NCBI RefSeq assembly: GCF_950295315.1
Contig: NC_080181.1
Span: 33,434,441-33,498,440 of the forward strand
Source: Erinaceus europaeus
Lineage: Eukaryota > Chordata > Mammalia > Eulipotyphla > Erinaceidae
Direction: 5' to 3'
DNA: 64,000 bases
How positions within the stretch are numbered: position 1 is the first letter of the stretch; each line of letters starts with the position of its first letter. The notes beneath the pieces were generated by a model. It did no database searches. It was not told the DNA's origin and was given only the letters and a program-made list of their open reading frames with translations. Shown here piece after piece: positions 32,163 to 44,849 of the stretch. The position numbers and the translations under genes are program-made.

Positions 32163-33029
32163 TATATCAAAATACAAAACATTTCTGAAGCATAGTAATG
32201 TTACATGAGAAACAGTTTAATACTAAACTTTATCAATAAGACTTGTAACTTTCCCAGGGCAGTGCCACTAGCTACACATCTTGTCATGGGGACATGTCCT
32301 TCTGTACCCTTTCCATGTGCCTACTTATGTGCATGTTTGCTTGTTGGGGTATCTGAACTTTTTATGAGCATGCAGTGTTACTGGTGGTGGGTAGATTAGT
32401 CTCCAGCAAACTTGAAAACACCAGCACCCAGAGCCTGGCTCCATAGCCTATGCCAGAGCTGGCTTCAGATCACTCTATCTAATCCAGTTTGGGGTGGGAA
32501 GAATATAAGATCAGAGGAGCACTGTCCATATGAGCCAGAGCAGACATTATTGCTTTGGGTCTTCTCCACTGGGTCTTCTTTGAGGATCAGGAAGAAGGGT
32601 TAGGACAGTTGATCTTGGGGTGAGATGGGGGGGGGGGTGACCTAACCAAGTTGTGGGAGGCCAGAGGACCCTCCATGAGGAAGTCTTAGCCCCAAGCAAA
32701 TAAGAGCTGAAGAGAAAAAAGAGACTCCCCTAGTCCTGGCAGTCCTGTAACCTGGTGGACAGAGGTGCCTGCCTCTGAGCCCTATCTCTTGTCAATGCTT
32801 TGAGTCTGAAGGAAAAGCACCTGGCTGAGAGTGCTGCTGATCTATGTACTGCTGTCCTTCCCGGACTTAAAGGAAAGGAACACAGGGGAAGGAATGCTCC
32901 CAGGGTGGTTAACCACCCCCCAACCCAACTCCCAGAGTCAACCTGGAGCTCCCTTCCAGGCCCTCAGTGAGTGCATTCACTTTGGTATTTTGTATCTAAG
33001 CACACACACAATCACATGTACTCACTCAC

Positions 33030-33031
33030 AT

Positions 33032-33064
<33 letters not shown>
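33030..33064. repeat. (CA)n microsatellite
   Basis: A run of CA dinucleotides near the distal end of the presumed 3' UTR. It lies downstream of the preferred poly(A) signal and upstream of the distal one. Confidence 0.9.
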
Positions 33065-33066
<2 letters not shown>

Positions 33067-33370
33067 CCAGGCTCCCTCTCAGGGTCTTCCCAGGAAGCAA
33101 AATGACATTCCCTTTTCACCCTCCACCTCTGTTTCAAGGAAGTTCCTTGGTCCACTGCATACCCCTCAACCCCCATCCCCAGGCTTGGCACATGCTGGCA
33201 TTCCCAGGCTTTTCTGAGAAGAGAATGATGGAGCAAAGGGCTTACCAGAGACAGAGTGTAGTATATATTCATATAAGGCTTTGGTACAGCACCATTTACA
33301 TGGTCTTATGGTTTGAATGCTAAGTCGTTTCTTAGAAGGAAAAAAAAAAGCTTACTGAAAAAATAGTGGT

Positions 33371-33376
33371 TTTATT
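33371..33376 (-). terminator. Candidate poly(A) signal AATAAA
   Basis: AATAAA on the minus strand is followed 13-19 bases later by TTTTCA and then a run of ten T at about 33340-33350. This is the most canonical signal-cleavage-downstream element arrangement in the region and my preferred 3' end for IGSF9B. Confidence 0.5.
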
Positions 33377-35414
33377 TACTTTTGAGTTACATACCTGAAG
33401 TTCAAAAAGTAAGCCTCTAGTTGCCATTCAAATTCACACTCAAAGGTGGTCTGTGCACAGCTGTACAATTTGTTGATTTGTCTTTAATAGTTAACCAGTC
33501 AGCCAACCGGTGCAGTGAAGTCTGTGCCTGGCCAACTGACTACAACCAGTCCATACATACAGAAAAGAGAGAACACAAAAGCCACCCCCCACTCCCACCC
33601 TCCCCCCAGGGGGAAAAACAAAACAAGACAAAATACAGCAAGATTTAAGGAACCAGAGGGATGAAGGAGGTTCAGCCCAGCTGGCCTCTTCAAGAACAGC
33701 ACCATAAAGCACCCGAGCGCAGTGATGTTGTAATACTCAACATTCAAGAGATGGAAACGAGGTTTGAGTGGTCTTCAGAAGACCTGGCATGAGTGGGGGG
33801 GGGGGGTTGTAAACCCCAAAGAAAGTTGAAGGAGAGACAAAAGAGCTCAAATGAGAGCAAGAACTCCCATGACAAAACTGTCATCTCAAGATTCATTAGA
33901 AGAGGCTACTGGGCACCTAGAGGTATGGAGTTTGTAAGAGGTCTTGGGGAGTAGCCTCAGGAGCCCCTCCCCCCCCACCACCGGCTAGTCACCCCCACCC
34001 TCTGGATGTCACCAGTGGGTGCAATGGGGGAAAGAATGTCAGACTAAAAACTGCCTCCAGGTCTATGATGGAAGAATTATATCTGGGATGACTAAATCTC
34101 TCCCAGTGGTGGAAAGAAGAAAGAAAAAAAAACCAAAGAAAAAGAAAAAAGAACCAAATGCTAGCTAACAGGAAGCAGGATGTGGTCCCTTCAAGTCAGC
34201 GAGGGTGGAAAAGAAGAAGCAACTGATAAAAGCACGCACACCCCATCTGTGCCCTCCATCTCTGGCCTCATACATGGGAGTTAGGAAAGCAAATCTGAAT
34301 GAGACCATAAGACTTTGTGAGATGGATGTATACAACTTGATAAATGGAGCTTTAAGCTACTATTCTTCCCTAACTCAATCACTCCCTTCTAACACTTCAA
34401 CCTAAAGTTCCAATAATCAAGATCATTCCCTAGAGACTCTGGACAATGATCTAGTAGTTTACCAAATAAATGATGAGAAACCCACAGTCTAATATGGCAG
34501 CAACACCCTCACCAGTAGGAAGCATGCTATGTAGGCTCCGCTATTCCCACAACTTCCTACTTGTATGCATTGGCCAAAGTGGCTTAATATGAACAACTAC
34601 AGCAAGAGGAATGGCAGGGCCTAGCAAAAAGCCTAAGAGCAACAGACAAACCCCTCTTCCCCCAAGCTACTGGTTGATGACAAGAGGACAAAGGACATGG
34701 CCTATACCATGAAAAGAATTCCCTGCAGACTTTTCTACTTCAGACTTTATGTCCCATAGAACAGACATAGGTAGCAGAACTGAAACTGTGGAATCCTTTA
34801 CCACTTATCAAAAGGGGAAGAGCACTAAAATTCAATATTCTGTCCACCACATGGGAACCAGGATTTATGGCACAAACACAGGGAGCACTTCATGTTCCCG
34901 GTAGTGGTTGTGGGCTTCAGAGACCTAATTGAGAACAGCCAACCCACCAACCTGTCCCCTCATCAGACAATCTCAAAGCAGGAAAGCATACCTACTCCAG
35001 AGCCAAGCAGTTCTCAATCCACTTTGCACCAATGTCCCCACATTAAAGGCTGGCTCCTCAGAGAAACTGGAGATTTATGCTGGGCTATTTGTCCTTACCA
35101 CCCACCAACCCATTACTTATCCTTTGGGCATCTTTCTGAGGACCAGATCATTTAAAGGGTAGAGGTAAGTATCACATCCCATTCCAACCAGAACTTCAAG
35201 GTAGGGACTACATCCCTTAGCTTCACTCTTTTCCTCCCACAAACCAAGAGTTAGATTAGAGGTTGAGGAATGGAAGGAATGGTAGGTCAGTAGCTCTTCT
35301 GTTGACGTTTCTAAGGACCACACCCCAGGTTTTCTATGAAAAGAAGTAGAGTTTGGAGTAATAGACCTAACGGGGATGCTAACCCACTGAGGGGCCTGTG
35401 ATGTTGAAGGCATT

Positions 35415-35525
35415 GCCCTGCTGGCTGCATGATGGGTGGATGGTAGATGGTAAATGGTGGATGATGGGTGAATGGTGGACAATGGATGGTGGATGATGGC
35501 TGGATGAATGATGGATGGTGTACCA
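35415..35525. repeat. GGAT/GGTG-rich degenerate tandem repeat
   Basis: Degenerate units close to GGATGGTG and GATGATGG repeat over about 110 bp inside the presumed 3' UTR. In the transcript sense this reads as CATC/CACC-rich sequence. Confidence 0.7.
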
Positions 35526-37483
35526 GGAGTGGAATATTCTTTATAAAAATAGAGGAAGACAGCTGAAAGAGTCAAAAGAACAATAAAGGAAAATCCTCTT
35601 TTTGTGGAGAATCGGAGGTTGGAAGGGGCTACCATCTGGGAAAGGACATCAAAATTACTGTTTTTCCTTTTGCTCAACCCCCTAGAGAACATCTTAGCAA
35701 AAATATCTGACTGGATCTGCCTTTGACTTCTCAAGAAGACCACAGGGAAGCTTACAAACCTGCCAAAGACTGCTACATGGCCAGGTGGGCCCAGGACTGG
35801 AGCCCTGCTGGCACTGTATGGATAGAGCCCACTTTCCTTCTCTAGTCTTAGAAAATTGGGAATGCTTTGAGCAGGTAATCATGGCAACCCAAGGACAGTG
35901 CCTGAGTGGATATTGGGGGCTCCACAGGTCTAATGTCTGAGGCTCCATCCCAACCAGTTCTTCCCATAAAATCCCAAGATACAAAAAAAAGTATTTGCTA
36001 ATGGCCCAGGCATCTGCACTCCTCCATGAGCAAACTCCCTATGACTGAAGTTCTTGGCTAGGGAGAAGGAGTGAGTATTGCCTGTTTAGAAGAAATTCAG
36101 TGCCCAGGGATGCACAAGGCCTGGTCTGGGAGCCAGGAAAGGTGTGTAATTCTCAGGCATGTTTCTAGCTCCAATACAAATAGACTCCAACTTTCCTCCA
36201 CCCCAGCCTCCACTTCTGACTCTGTTTAGCTCTATAAGTCTAGACAACATAGCAGGAGGAAATTTTAATCTATCCCTTTCTCCTACTTACATACCTCACC
36301 TAGTTTTATTCAGTGACCCAAGATTAGACTGTTCTTTCCAACAGTACCTGTTTTCCCATTAAAAAAAAAACAACATATATTAATGTATTTGGACTAGATG
36401 TCACATTCACACTGGTTCCAAGAATCTGTAGCAAAAACTCCAGTGTTTGTTTTCAAGGCTGAGCCCACAGAGCCAGCCTCACAAAGTGCTTGAGTCAGGG
36501 TGCTGTGAGCCAGGACCACAAGTGCCATGAACTGATCCTGACCTTCTCCTTCCTACTGCTGCCAAGCTTGGGGGTCCCCTTGGAGGAACCAGGTCCCAGC
36601 TCACAGACATGGTCACAATGCCTTCAACTTGCCACCCGCACTCTAAGTCACAGTGGCCCCTCTTAGTAACAAGGGACCCTGTGAGTCTTGGCTCTTGAGG
36701 ATGATCAGATCCAGTACCTCCCCTGCCACCATCAGCTTTCTTGCCCTCTGTACAAGTGGATTCTCTGCTTTGCCATTGTGGAAATTCTCATGTCTATTTA
36801 TACAGTTCCAAGAAAAGCCCAAGTACCCCTGAACAGAGAGGCCTGGGAGGAAGAGAGTCATGGAGGGAAGATGAGGAGGCGGGGGGCTTCAAGGCATGAG
36901 CCAGGACCCCAGGCCACCTGGGGAGCAGGTTCTGCTCACAGCATCTCGAAGCACAGATACAAAAATAAAGCAAACTATGACTTTGTATAGATATATAGAT
37001 ATATAGATAAGCTAGCTAGCTAGACTTGATATAGGTTTTCTGTCTATTTATATATGTGTGCTGAGGGCAGGGAACCTGACCCTCTTGGCTGGCTTTAATC
37101 TCCAGCCTCCCACCCCCACCCCATTTCCCGGCCTGCTGGCCTGAAGCTTCCCATTTGCCACTATTGCATCTGATCCTTGCACCCACCCACCCCCCTTACA
37201 TAAGGCCCCCCTCTCTCCTTAAAATAGAGCAAATTATATATATTTATATATTCTATATACAATCTCCATTAAAAAAGACACTAAGCATGGTATAGTACTA
37301 ATTGCACCCTCTTACCAAAACAGAAGTTGCCTAGCAAAGGAGTCAACCAAAGAAGGTCTCCTACTGATGTTACTCAGGCAGATCAGTGTGTCCCTACAAA
37401 TCACATACACACACATACACACACCCCACAATATACACAAACAGCCAAACACCACAAACAGATCACACATCATGTTAGTACCC

Positions 37484-37485
<2 letters not shown>

Positions 37486-37527
<42 letters not shown>
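37486..37527. repeat. (CA)n microsatellite in presumed 3' UTR
   Basis: About 20 uninterrupted CA units, with further degenerate CA-rich sequence at 37405-37440. On the transcript strand this is a TG/UG repeat. Confidence 0.9.
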
Positions 37528-37531
<4 letters not shown>

Positions 37532-39354
37532 TTTCCTATATTCAGGAAAGGAACACAGAGTAGACAGCTGCCTCAGGATGAGAGAAGACTGGTCACAGCA
37601 GAAGGACAGGTGAGATGATCCCATGTCTCTGACCTGACCAGGACACTGTCTACTCAGGACAGACCTCTCCTTGTTCAGAGTAGGCAATAGAAATATCTGT
37701 TTGGTAGAGATATCAACAACATTCCTTTCAAGGATTTTGCATGATGGGCCAGTCAATTCCTCTCCACTACAAATAAGGCATCCTAGATTCCCTATGCCAC
37801 AAGGAAGCACAGAGCCTTAAGTTCTTACCACCAATATGAAGAGAGCACTGGCCTCTGCCCTTTCCATCGTTTCAATGAACACCCTGCACGTTGCCTCAAA
37901 GCATGCTTGCAGTATTCCTACGGCTGAAAATGCAAATTCTCCCCACCGTCTCACCCAACCTTTCTCCCTTCCTCACCCAACCACCTCCCTATCTTAAACC
38001 ACACACAAGTTCAAGATCCCTGGAACCATAAAGAAGTGGGATAAGAGGGAAAAGGAACCAGACTGGTGGGCATATGTATGGCAGGGGGGAGAGTTTGCCT
38101 TAGTTCCTAAAAAAATCAATTCAAGAAGACAGCTTCAGGGAGAGCTGGGGTTGGTAGAGCACATTTCTTTAAGATCCAAAAGCTAACAGGCCCAACAGCC
38201 ACCCATGAGCCCACCCAGTGGGATGAGAAAGGCAACTGGCAAAGGGACCAGCCAAAGGACAGAAGACAGGAACTGAGGATTCATGCCACTTCTGATCTCC
38301 AGTCTAGCTATCCCATCCAGTGGTCCATAGCTCAGTAATTCATCAGGCCTCTTGAGAAAGTTGAACTCCTACTACATACAAATCTATCAAAAAGTATATC
38401 CAATGCTTTTGAGTATGAGTTGCCACATGAGCAAAGCATTTAGCAATTAAGATGCTTCACTCTCTTTCCTATAAGGGGTGATTCCTCCCACCCCCATCAA
38501 CATTTTCTCTCAGGCATGATTTTTTTTATCCTACACAAAAACCATTGGGGCTGGGGGGGAGGTGTCTTTGGATCAGACTCAGTGTTTTAGGCATTAGCTT
38601 GGAATGAGGTCATGAAAACACTCTATCCTTCCAGCAGTCCAACATAGAAAATATCCAGTGGGGGATATTCTATTTGCTCGCAAAAGATTTACTTGAAAGT
38701 ATAGACAAAGGGTCCAGAAAGTGAGCACTGAACCACTAAGGATTCACTGTGGATTAGGGGACAAATGGCACCCCTAAGCAAACAGCAAGTTGCTGAGAGC
38801 ACTAATGACAAGTCTGGGCTTTGATCCTGGGTTTAGTGACTTCTTCTAAAGAAGAGATTTTTGATATGGTTTCTTGATCTGAAGAGGCGGCAATGAAGAC
38901 ATCAAAGAGGATAGAGGAATGACTGCTTTCTGATGTCAGGGTGAAATTCTTTCAGCCTCTTCTGCCCAGCCAGACTGGAGGCTTTAACGGTCAACAGAAC
39001 AGAGAGGACAAAATCTCTAGGTAGAAAGCCACTGTGGAGCTTCACAGCCTAAAGGAACCCTGTATACCCCAGGAAGAAAGGGTAAGAAGTACAAAATCCA
39101 AAGCCCAGTCCCCTTTCCCCATCACCAGCTGCAGCATCTTGAGATAATGAAGAGATAATGGAAGAGAAAGGCAAGGCCAGCCGCCATGATTAACACTCGG
39201 GTGAAGTACATGAGGACGAATCTTCCTTCTCCACTGGTGAAAGGAGGGAGCTTTCAGGACAAGTCTCCTAGCTTTGGGTCTGAGGCCTCCCTGCCTCAAA
39301 AAAAAAAAAAAAAAAAAAAAAAGCAAAGTTGAACTACCTCATAAACAGTATGTC

Positions 39355-39360
39355 TTTATT
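39355..39360 (-). terminator. Candidate proximal poly(A) signal AATAAA with U25 downstream
   Basis: Minus-strand AATAAA is followed about 30 bases later by a run of 25 T (39298-39322 as A on the plus strand). A U-rich downstream element of this size could support alternative polyadenylation of IGSF9B about 4.3 kb after the stop. Confidence 0.35.
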
Positions 39361-42300
39361 TGATTTGGGTACTTTGTGTAGTTGGCTGATTCTAGAAGAA
39401 GCTAGGTCAAAGAAAGCTTCAAGACCTCTTAAAAGATACAGTCTGGACCTGTGCCAAGACTCTTCCCTTCAACACCCCAGTTTCCCTGTTTTTTCTCTGT
39501 GATGATATCACCTTCCCAGGCTTGCCCCAACTCCAGGATAATCACACCTTTCTTCTTGAGATGATCTGCGACTTGTATATAATGCACCCCAAAGAGGAAG
39601 GTAAGGCTGATGTCCCCCCTGGCTTGGGTCTTACTGTCACATGCCAGGATCTTTGCCTTCTGCTCCAGACTCAGCTGGCTTTTCAGTGCTGCTTCTGGCC
39701 TTGGAGACACCTGGAAAAAGGACTCGGCAGGCTTTCTAGGCTCCGCTGCTAACCCAGCCCCCTTTCTGAAACACCCATCAATCACTTTTCTTAGTTTAAA
39801 TCTGGACCATCACAAACCTTCTGGGAACCTCTGCCCAGAGTGTGGGGCTGGGAGCCTTCCTTCTGAGAGAGAAGCTAGATAGAAAGGCAGAGTTGGGCCC
39901 AGAGGACCAGTGAGACCCACGGTGGGGCAGCGACCAGGATATACTCAGAGAAGAAACTCCTTCATTCCTCCTACTGCTCCCCAACGGTGTCCGCAAAGCC
40001 CCCAGTGCTTCTGTACATGCAAGCAAAGCAAGCTTGAGACTAAAGATTAGCTTTTCTAATGTTTTTCTACATAGTAATAAAATGGGATTTATGTACAATT
40101 CTCCCCCACCCCAACCCCCTAAAAGGCTCTTGCTGATAAGATTAGAACAGCTCCAGCCACATATACCTCAGTCCTGGGTGCTAATCCTGGGGAGTGGTGT
40201 CACCTGATGCTCTGTGAAGTCTGTTTCTTCCCTGACTCAACTGTTGTCACCTTTTATGGGAGGGGGAGGGAAGAAACAAACAAACCAACAAGACACTTGT
40301 CCAGAAATCTACCTCTGAACACTCACCAGTTTCCTCTGCATGGGAAGAGTGCAACCTCAAGAAGTTTAGAGCCTGAATGAAAAGTCAAGCCAGAGAACAG
40401 TGAAAATTTTTACCCCTATGAGAGACCCCTCTTCCAGAGCATAAACATGACACACAGGGCTCTCTTCAAAGGGGGCACAGACAGACTTGACACCTCTGGA
40501 AATAGGCAGAATGTAAGACTTGCCTTCTTATTGCTCAATGCCCCCCCCCAAACAAGAAAGTCTTGGACCCACACCCCCAACCAGGTGCATTCAGTTACTG
40601 GCATCTTCAAGAACCATTTTGCCTTCTTTTTGTCATCTAACTCTGGGACAGCTTTCCAGTTAACATGCAGAATGGAGGGGCAGTCAAAAGTTTGAGATAC
40701 TCCCTCATCACTCGCTGAATAATTTTCACACAAGAAACTTCTACTGCAAAGATGACCAGACCAGGAGACGGAATGTTAGTTAGGAAGAGACAAATCTTCT
40801 CAGGCCGAGGAGGCAGAACTGCCCTCACTATATGGTTCAAGGGCAGAGCACTAAGGGTGTGTGCTCCCTTGAAATGGCTGCACCCCCATCAGCACACATT
40901 CATACCAACACCCTCCCCCAGGGCACAGAGCCAGCTCTGACACACGTGCCCAAGACGGTTTTACCCTCTGCCATGTGAAGGCAGGGGACCATTTTCTGCC
41001 ACTGGCCACAGAAAGCCTTAAAGGAAGGACTGGACTAGCTCTTGGGGAGCAGGGAGGCCTCAGGCCTCCACAGACACAGTCATAAGAAGGAAGCCCTCTA
41101 CAGAGGAGATGGGACAACTGAGAGCCAGGATGGCCCATGTCCCTTTTCCCCAGGCTTGGAGCTGCTTCAATATGGCTGCCAGCTGGAAGCACTGCTGCCA
41201 CCATTTGGTCTGAAGTGCTGAGGTAAGGGGCATGGCCAGTGGAAAGACCAGTCAGCACCTGTGTGAGCACTGAAGACAGATCACTGCTGGCCTAGAGGAC
41301 ACTGAAGCCCTGAGTGGCCCTCGGGCCCCCGTGACGGCTCAGGGAAACAGTTTTATACCACGTCTACCTTCCCTGTGGGACCTCTGGGCCTAAACACCCA
41401 GCACAGGCCTCAGTGGATGAGGCCTGCAGCCTGACGTTACACATTCACATCCCAGCCACACTCTGGTGGAGAAGCAACGTGTGTGAGTCACAGAAAGGCA
41501 GAGGCTCCCAGGACACCCCACTGCCAGCCCCACATACCACAAGAGAGGTTTGCAGAAAGTCACTTACGGGGCACAGTGGCAGAGGTAGTGCTGCCTCAGG
41601 CAAGAGGACAGAGGGAACACACTTCCTCTCATCTGTCTGGCGAAGATCCTGCCTGCATGGTGGTAAAGTGGGTTTGGATGCCCAGGGAAGTATGTTCACC
41701 AGAAAGTCCAGATCCACTTCCAGGAGGCAAGGTGCCATGCCCAGGGGTGTGGGGAGGGGGGCATCCACAAGATGAGAAGCAGGACTCTGCCTTGCCCACT
41801 CTTCTGTCTGGACCTGTCATGTTCAGGAAGTAAGCGTGGTCATGGGAATGGTGTGGCAGATGCCCGAGAGTGGAGTTGGTCCCCACTCGCTAGGCGAGAG
41901 AAAGGAAGCACCGAGGCCCGTGTGGCAGAGAAGACGGAAGCTCCCAAGGAATGGCCAACTCCTGGCTCCCAGGGATGCATTTTGCCGAGGTCATTAGGCT
42001 GAGCTATTGGCAACTGCAATGAGGCTGCTGGAAGCCTCCAGAGCTTTGACTTGGCTAATGTCCAAGCACGTGGTAGTGGAGAGATGGAGGCTCCTGCACC
42101 CACCCACTAAGACAGCAGCACCAAGAAGGAAATACTTCAAGGAATCCAATAGCCACCTTCAGTGTAGGAGCAAGAAGGCAGGCTCCTGGACAGGAAGAGC
42201 TGGGAGATAGCAGCCACAAGCTCTGTCCACCTCTGGCCTCCTGCCCCACCCTTGGCCAGCACCATTATCTTATTGGAAGCAAGAGTGGCTGTAAGTTGAC

Positions 42301-43690
42301 CTCACAGAAGTTTCTGGGTGCTAACAGTTGGAAGGAGGACAAGATTTTGGCAGAAAAATGATCAGAGCTTAGACGCCTACCTGCCACTCACCACTCCAAA
42401 CCAGTTCCATAATCAACAGAACTGGACAAAGACTGGGGTGGGGTGGGGCAGAGCACCCCAGAAATCAGAAGCACCCTGGCTTCATTTACCCCTATCACAT
42501 TGGAGCTCGGGTCCCCAGGGTGGAGGAGGACCCTGGGCAAAGAGGAGTCAGCAGGCAGGCTCCCCACAAGTGGCAATTAATCAATCTGAGGAATTAGCTC
42601 CTACAAAAGGAAAGGAGGGATCCAATCAACGACTTTGGAACAGCGCTCCAGAGGGTGCCAAGTCAGAGGCAGATATAAATAGAGCCAAGCAGCTCAGTGC
42701 TCAGCACAGATGGTTCCAGAATGGGAGGGCCTTTGGCCCAGGGTTGCTGGCCCCAGGCTGGACCAGAAGGGGCTGAGGAGGAGCTCAGCCTTGTGCATGG
42801 GGCAGAATGGGGGGCTGCCTCCCAGCCCTGCCACTAAGCAGCTTCTACTTCTGAAGCCTGAGCCAAGTGCTAGCAGAAGGAAAAATGCCCAGCTGGCCCT
42901 CTGCCTGGGTACCATTTGATCCCCCAGGAACTGAGAAGTAAAGGCATGGGTTTAGCTCTATGGTAGCTCACCACTGAACCCCCCAAAGCAGGCAGCTGGT
43001 AATCACAGCGAACCCCATTTCTGCTCTGCAAGGAAGAAAGCATGGAGACAAAGGGTGAATTCAGCTGAGAAGGCAAGAATCTGCTTCAGGATGAACAAAA
43101 CCCAAAACAAACAGGCTCCTGGGTATCAGCCCCACAGCTGTCCTCTCCCTCCTCTTCACTGGTTACAGAAATCAATTGCACTTTGCTTCAATGTACATAT
43201 ATACTACACAGAGAGAGAGAGAAACCCACAAACTACATACATATACATTTGTATCTATAGCTATCTCTATATATGTATGTAGTCTGGAAGACAGGGTGGA
43301 AGGTTAACCCTCTTCCAAGATTTGAAAAACAAACTGAAGCAGAGAGCAGTAAAAGCCATTGCTTTCCTTGTCTGCATGGCCAGGGGCATTTTAAGCAGTG
43401 AGGAAAATCAATCTAGCTCAGGGGAGAGAGGCAGGGAGGAAGAAGAGCTCTCCTGTGCCCCATTCACTTCCAGATATTTCCCCACAGCCAAGCATCTGCC
43501 CCCAGCCCTCTGGCCAAGGAACAAAACCAGTGGGTCAAGACTTGAAGTAGACTCCATGCTGGTGGGGAAGGGAACAACAGAGCAAAGATCTGAGATCTAT
43601 GGCCCATACACACCTTTTGTCCTGTGCCCCTCACTGTCTCCCCACCCCAGCCCAGCATGTTGGCACTAGGGAACACTTAGTTGTGTGGTG

Positions 43691-43899
43691 TCACAGCAGA
43701 GTGGCGTGGCCGGGGTCATCCTGGTCCATACTGTTGAGAATTGCCGTCTGGTCTTCTGGAAGTTGTCGGTGGTATAGGTCTGAGAGCCGGGCAAAGGGGT
43801 CGGGCCGAGAATGTCTCTTCTTCTTTCGGAGGCAGATGGCTTCGTCGGGCCATAGAACCTCAGAGTTTGGAAGCTGCTGAGCCTGGGAGGCAGAACCGT
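43691..43899 (-). CDS. IGSF9B: IGSF9B last coding exon with PDZ-binding C terminus
   Basis: Coding part of the terminal exon, with a TGA stop at 43691-43693. It begins in phase 1 after an acceptor whose pyrimidine tract is a pure run of 13 C. It encodes GSASQAQQLPNSEVLWPDEA, then CLRKKKRHSRPDPFARLSDL and a final stretch ending DQDDPGHATLL. The last residues TLL (Thr at -2, Leu at 0) form a class I PDZ ligand. This agrees with the reported binding of IGSF9B to the PDZ scaffold S-SCAM (MAGI2), which couples it to neuroligin-2 at inhibitory synapses. The alternative short isoform would lack this ligand. The phase, the clean stop and the match to remembered mammalian sequence make the call firm. 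Confidence 0.93.
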
Positions 43900-43901
43900 C
43901 T

Positions 43902-43914
43902 GGGGGGGGGGGGG
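43902..43914. repeat. G13 run abutting a splice acceptor
   Basis: Thirteen G on the plus strand form a C13 pyrimidine tract next to the AG of the IGSF9B last-exon acceptor. Confidence 0.95.
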
Positions 43915-44261
43915 AGGACGAGGGAAGAGGTGTGCAGAAAAAGGAAAAAGGTGAGATGGCAGGATGCAGCCTCACACACTCATCTTCTCCATCTGCCCAG
44001 ACCATAGACTCCAAGTTTCTGGGGGAATCAGAGCAGACTGCAGCAGAGAAATCCCCTCCTTTGCCCCAGAGGCAACCAGCAACTCAACTCTGCTTTCCTA
44101 GTCTTACTGAGAGTCTAGAGAGTATAATGGACATGATTTTTTTCCCCTATAGTTTCACAGACCTACACTTTTTCTCATCTATCAATGTTTCTTCCTTATG
44201 TTTTATTTAATAGTTAATGCATGTATCTATTACCTATGATTTTCTTATTAAAAATATCTAT

Positions 44262-44540
44262 CTCAGAGGGTGGGGGAGGTGGTGTACTAAGTTGAATGTA
44301 CATGTTACCATGCACAAGGACTCAAGGTTCAAGCCCATAGTCCCCACCTGCAGAGGGGAATCTTCACGAGCAGTGAAGCAGTGCTGTGGATGTCTCTCTC
44401 TCTCTCTCCTCTCTAAATTTCTCTCTGTTCTTATCAAAACAGAAAGAGAAAAACAAGAAAAAAAGGACACCACAAGTGATGGATTCATCATGGAGACACT
44501 AAACTCCAGCCATAACCCTGGTGGGAAAAAAAAAATCAAT
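44262..44540 (+). mobile_element. tRNA-derived SINE, extended
   Basis: GGAGGTGGTGTACTAAGTTG, GAATGTACATGTTACCATGC, AGTCCCCACCTGCAGAGGGG and CCAGCCATAACCCTGGTGGG with an A run. It is the first SINE upstream of the last IGSF9B exon. Confidence 0.88.
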
Positions 44541-44544
44541 TTCT

Positions 44545-44745
44545 AGGGGCCAGGTGGTGGCACACTCAGTTGAACTTCCATGTTACTATGCACAATGACC
44601 CAGATTCAAGCCCCTAGTCCCCTCCTGCAGGAGAGAAGTGCTTTATGAGCCATGAAGCAGAGCTGCAGGTGTCTCTTTGTCTCTCTCCCTCTCTATTTCC
44701 TTCTCCACCTCAGTTTCTATATCTAGTCAATAAATAAATAAATGT
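44545..44745 (+). mobile_element. tRNA-derived SINE, group A
   Basis: GGGGCCAGGTGGTGGCACAC, GATTCAAGCCCCTAGTCCCC, AGAGCTGCAGGTGTCTCTTT and TCAATAAATAAATAAATG. Confidence 0.9.
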
Positions 44746-44849
44746 TAGATATATATTTATACATTTTAGTATATATTCAAAATAAAATACTGTTTCTGGT
44801 AGTGAACATCATTCTAAGTAGTAGGCCTCAGGGCTTCTAAAAACAAATT

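Larger units (their letters stand above)
32140..43690 (-). other. IGSF9B: Probable IGSF9B 3' untranslated region, SINE-free
   Basis: The stretch directly after the stop codon holds no recognisable SINE, L1 or LTR for about 11.5 kb, although both flanks carry roughly one repeat every few hundred bases. Such exclusion is expected for a long constrained 3' UTR. Minus-strand AATAAA signals lie at 39355-39360, 33371-33376 and 32157-32162. The one at 33371 is followed by TTTTCA and then a T10 run, a good cleavage/downstream-element layout. Long IGSF9B 3' UTRs are plausible from family knowledge, but the true end is an inference. The span includes simple repeats listed separately. Confidence 0.6.
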
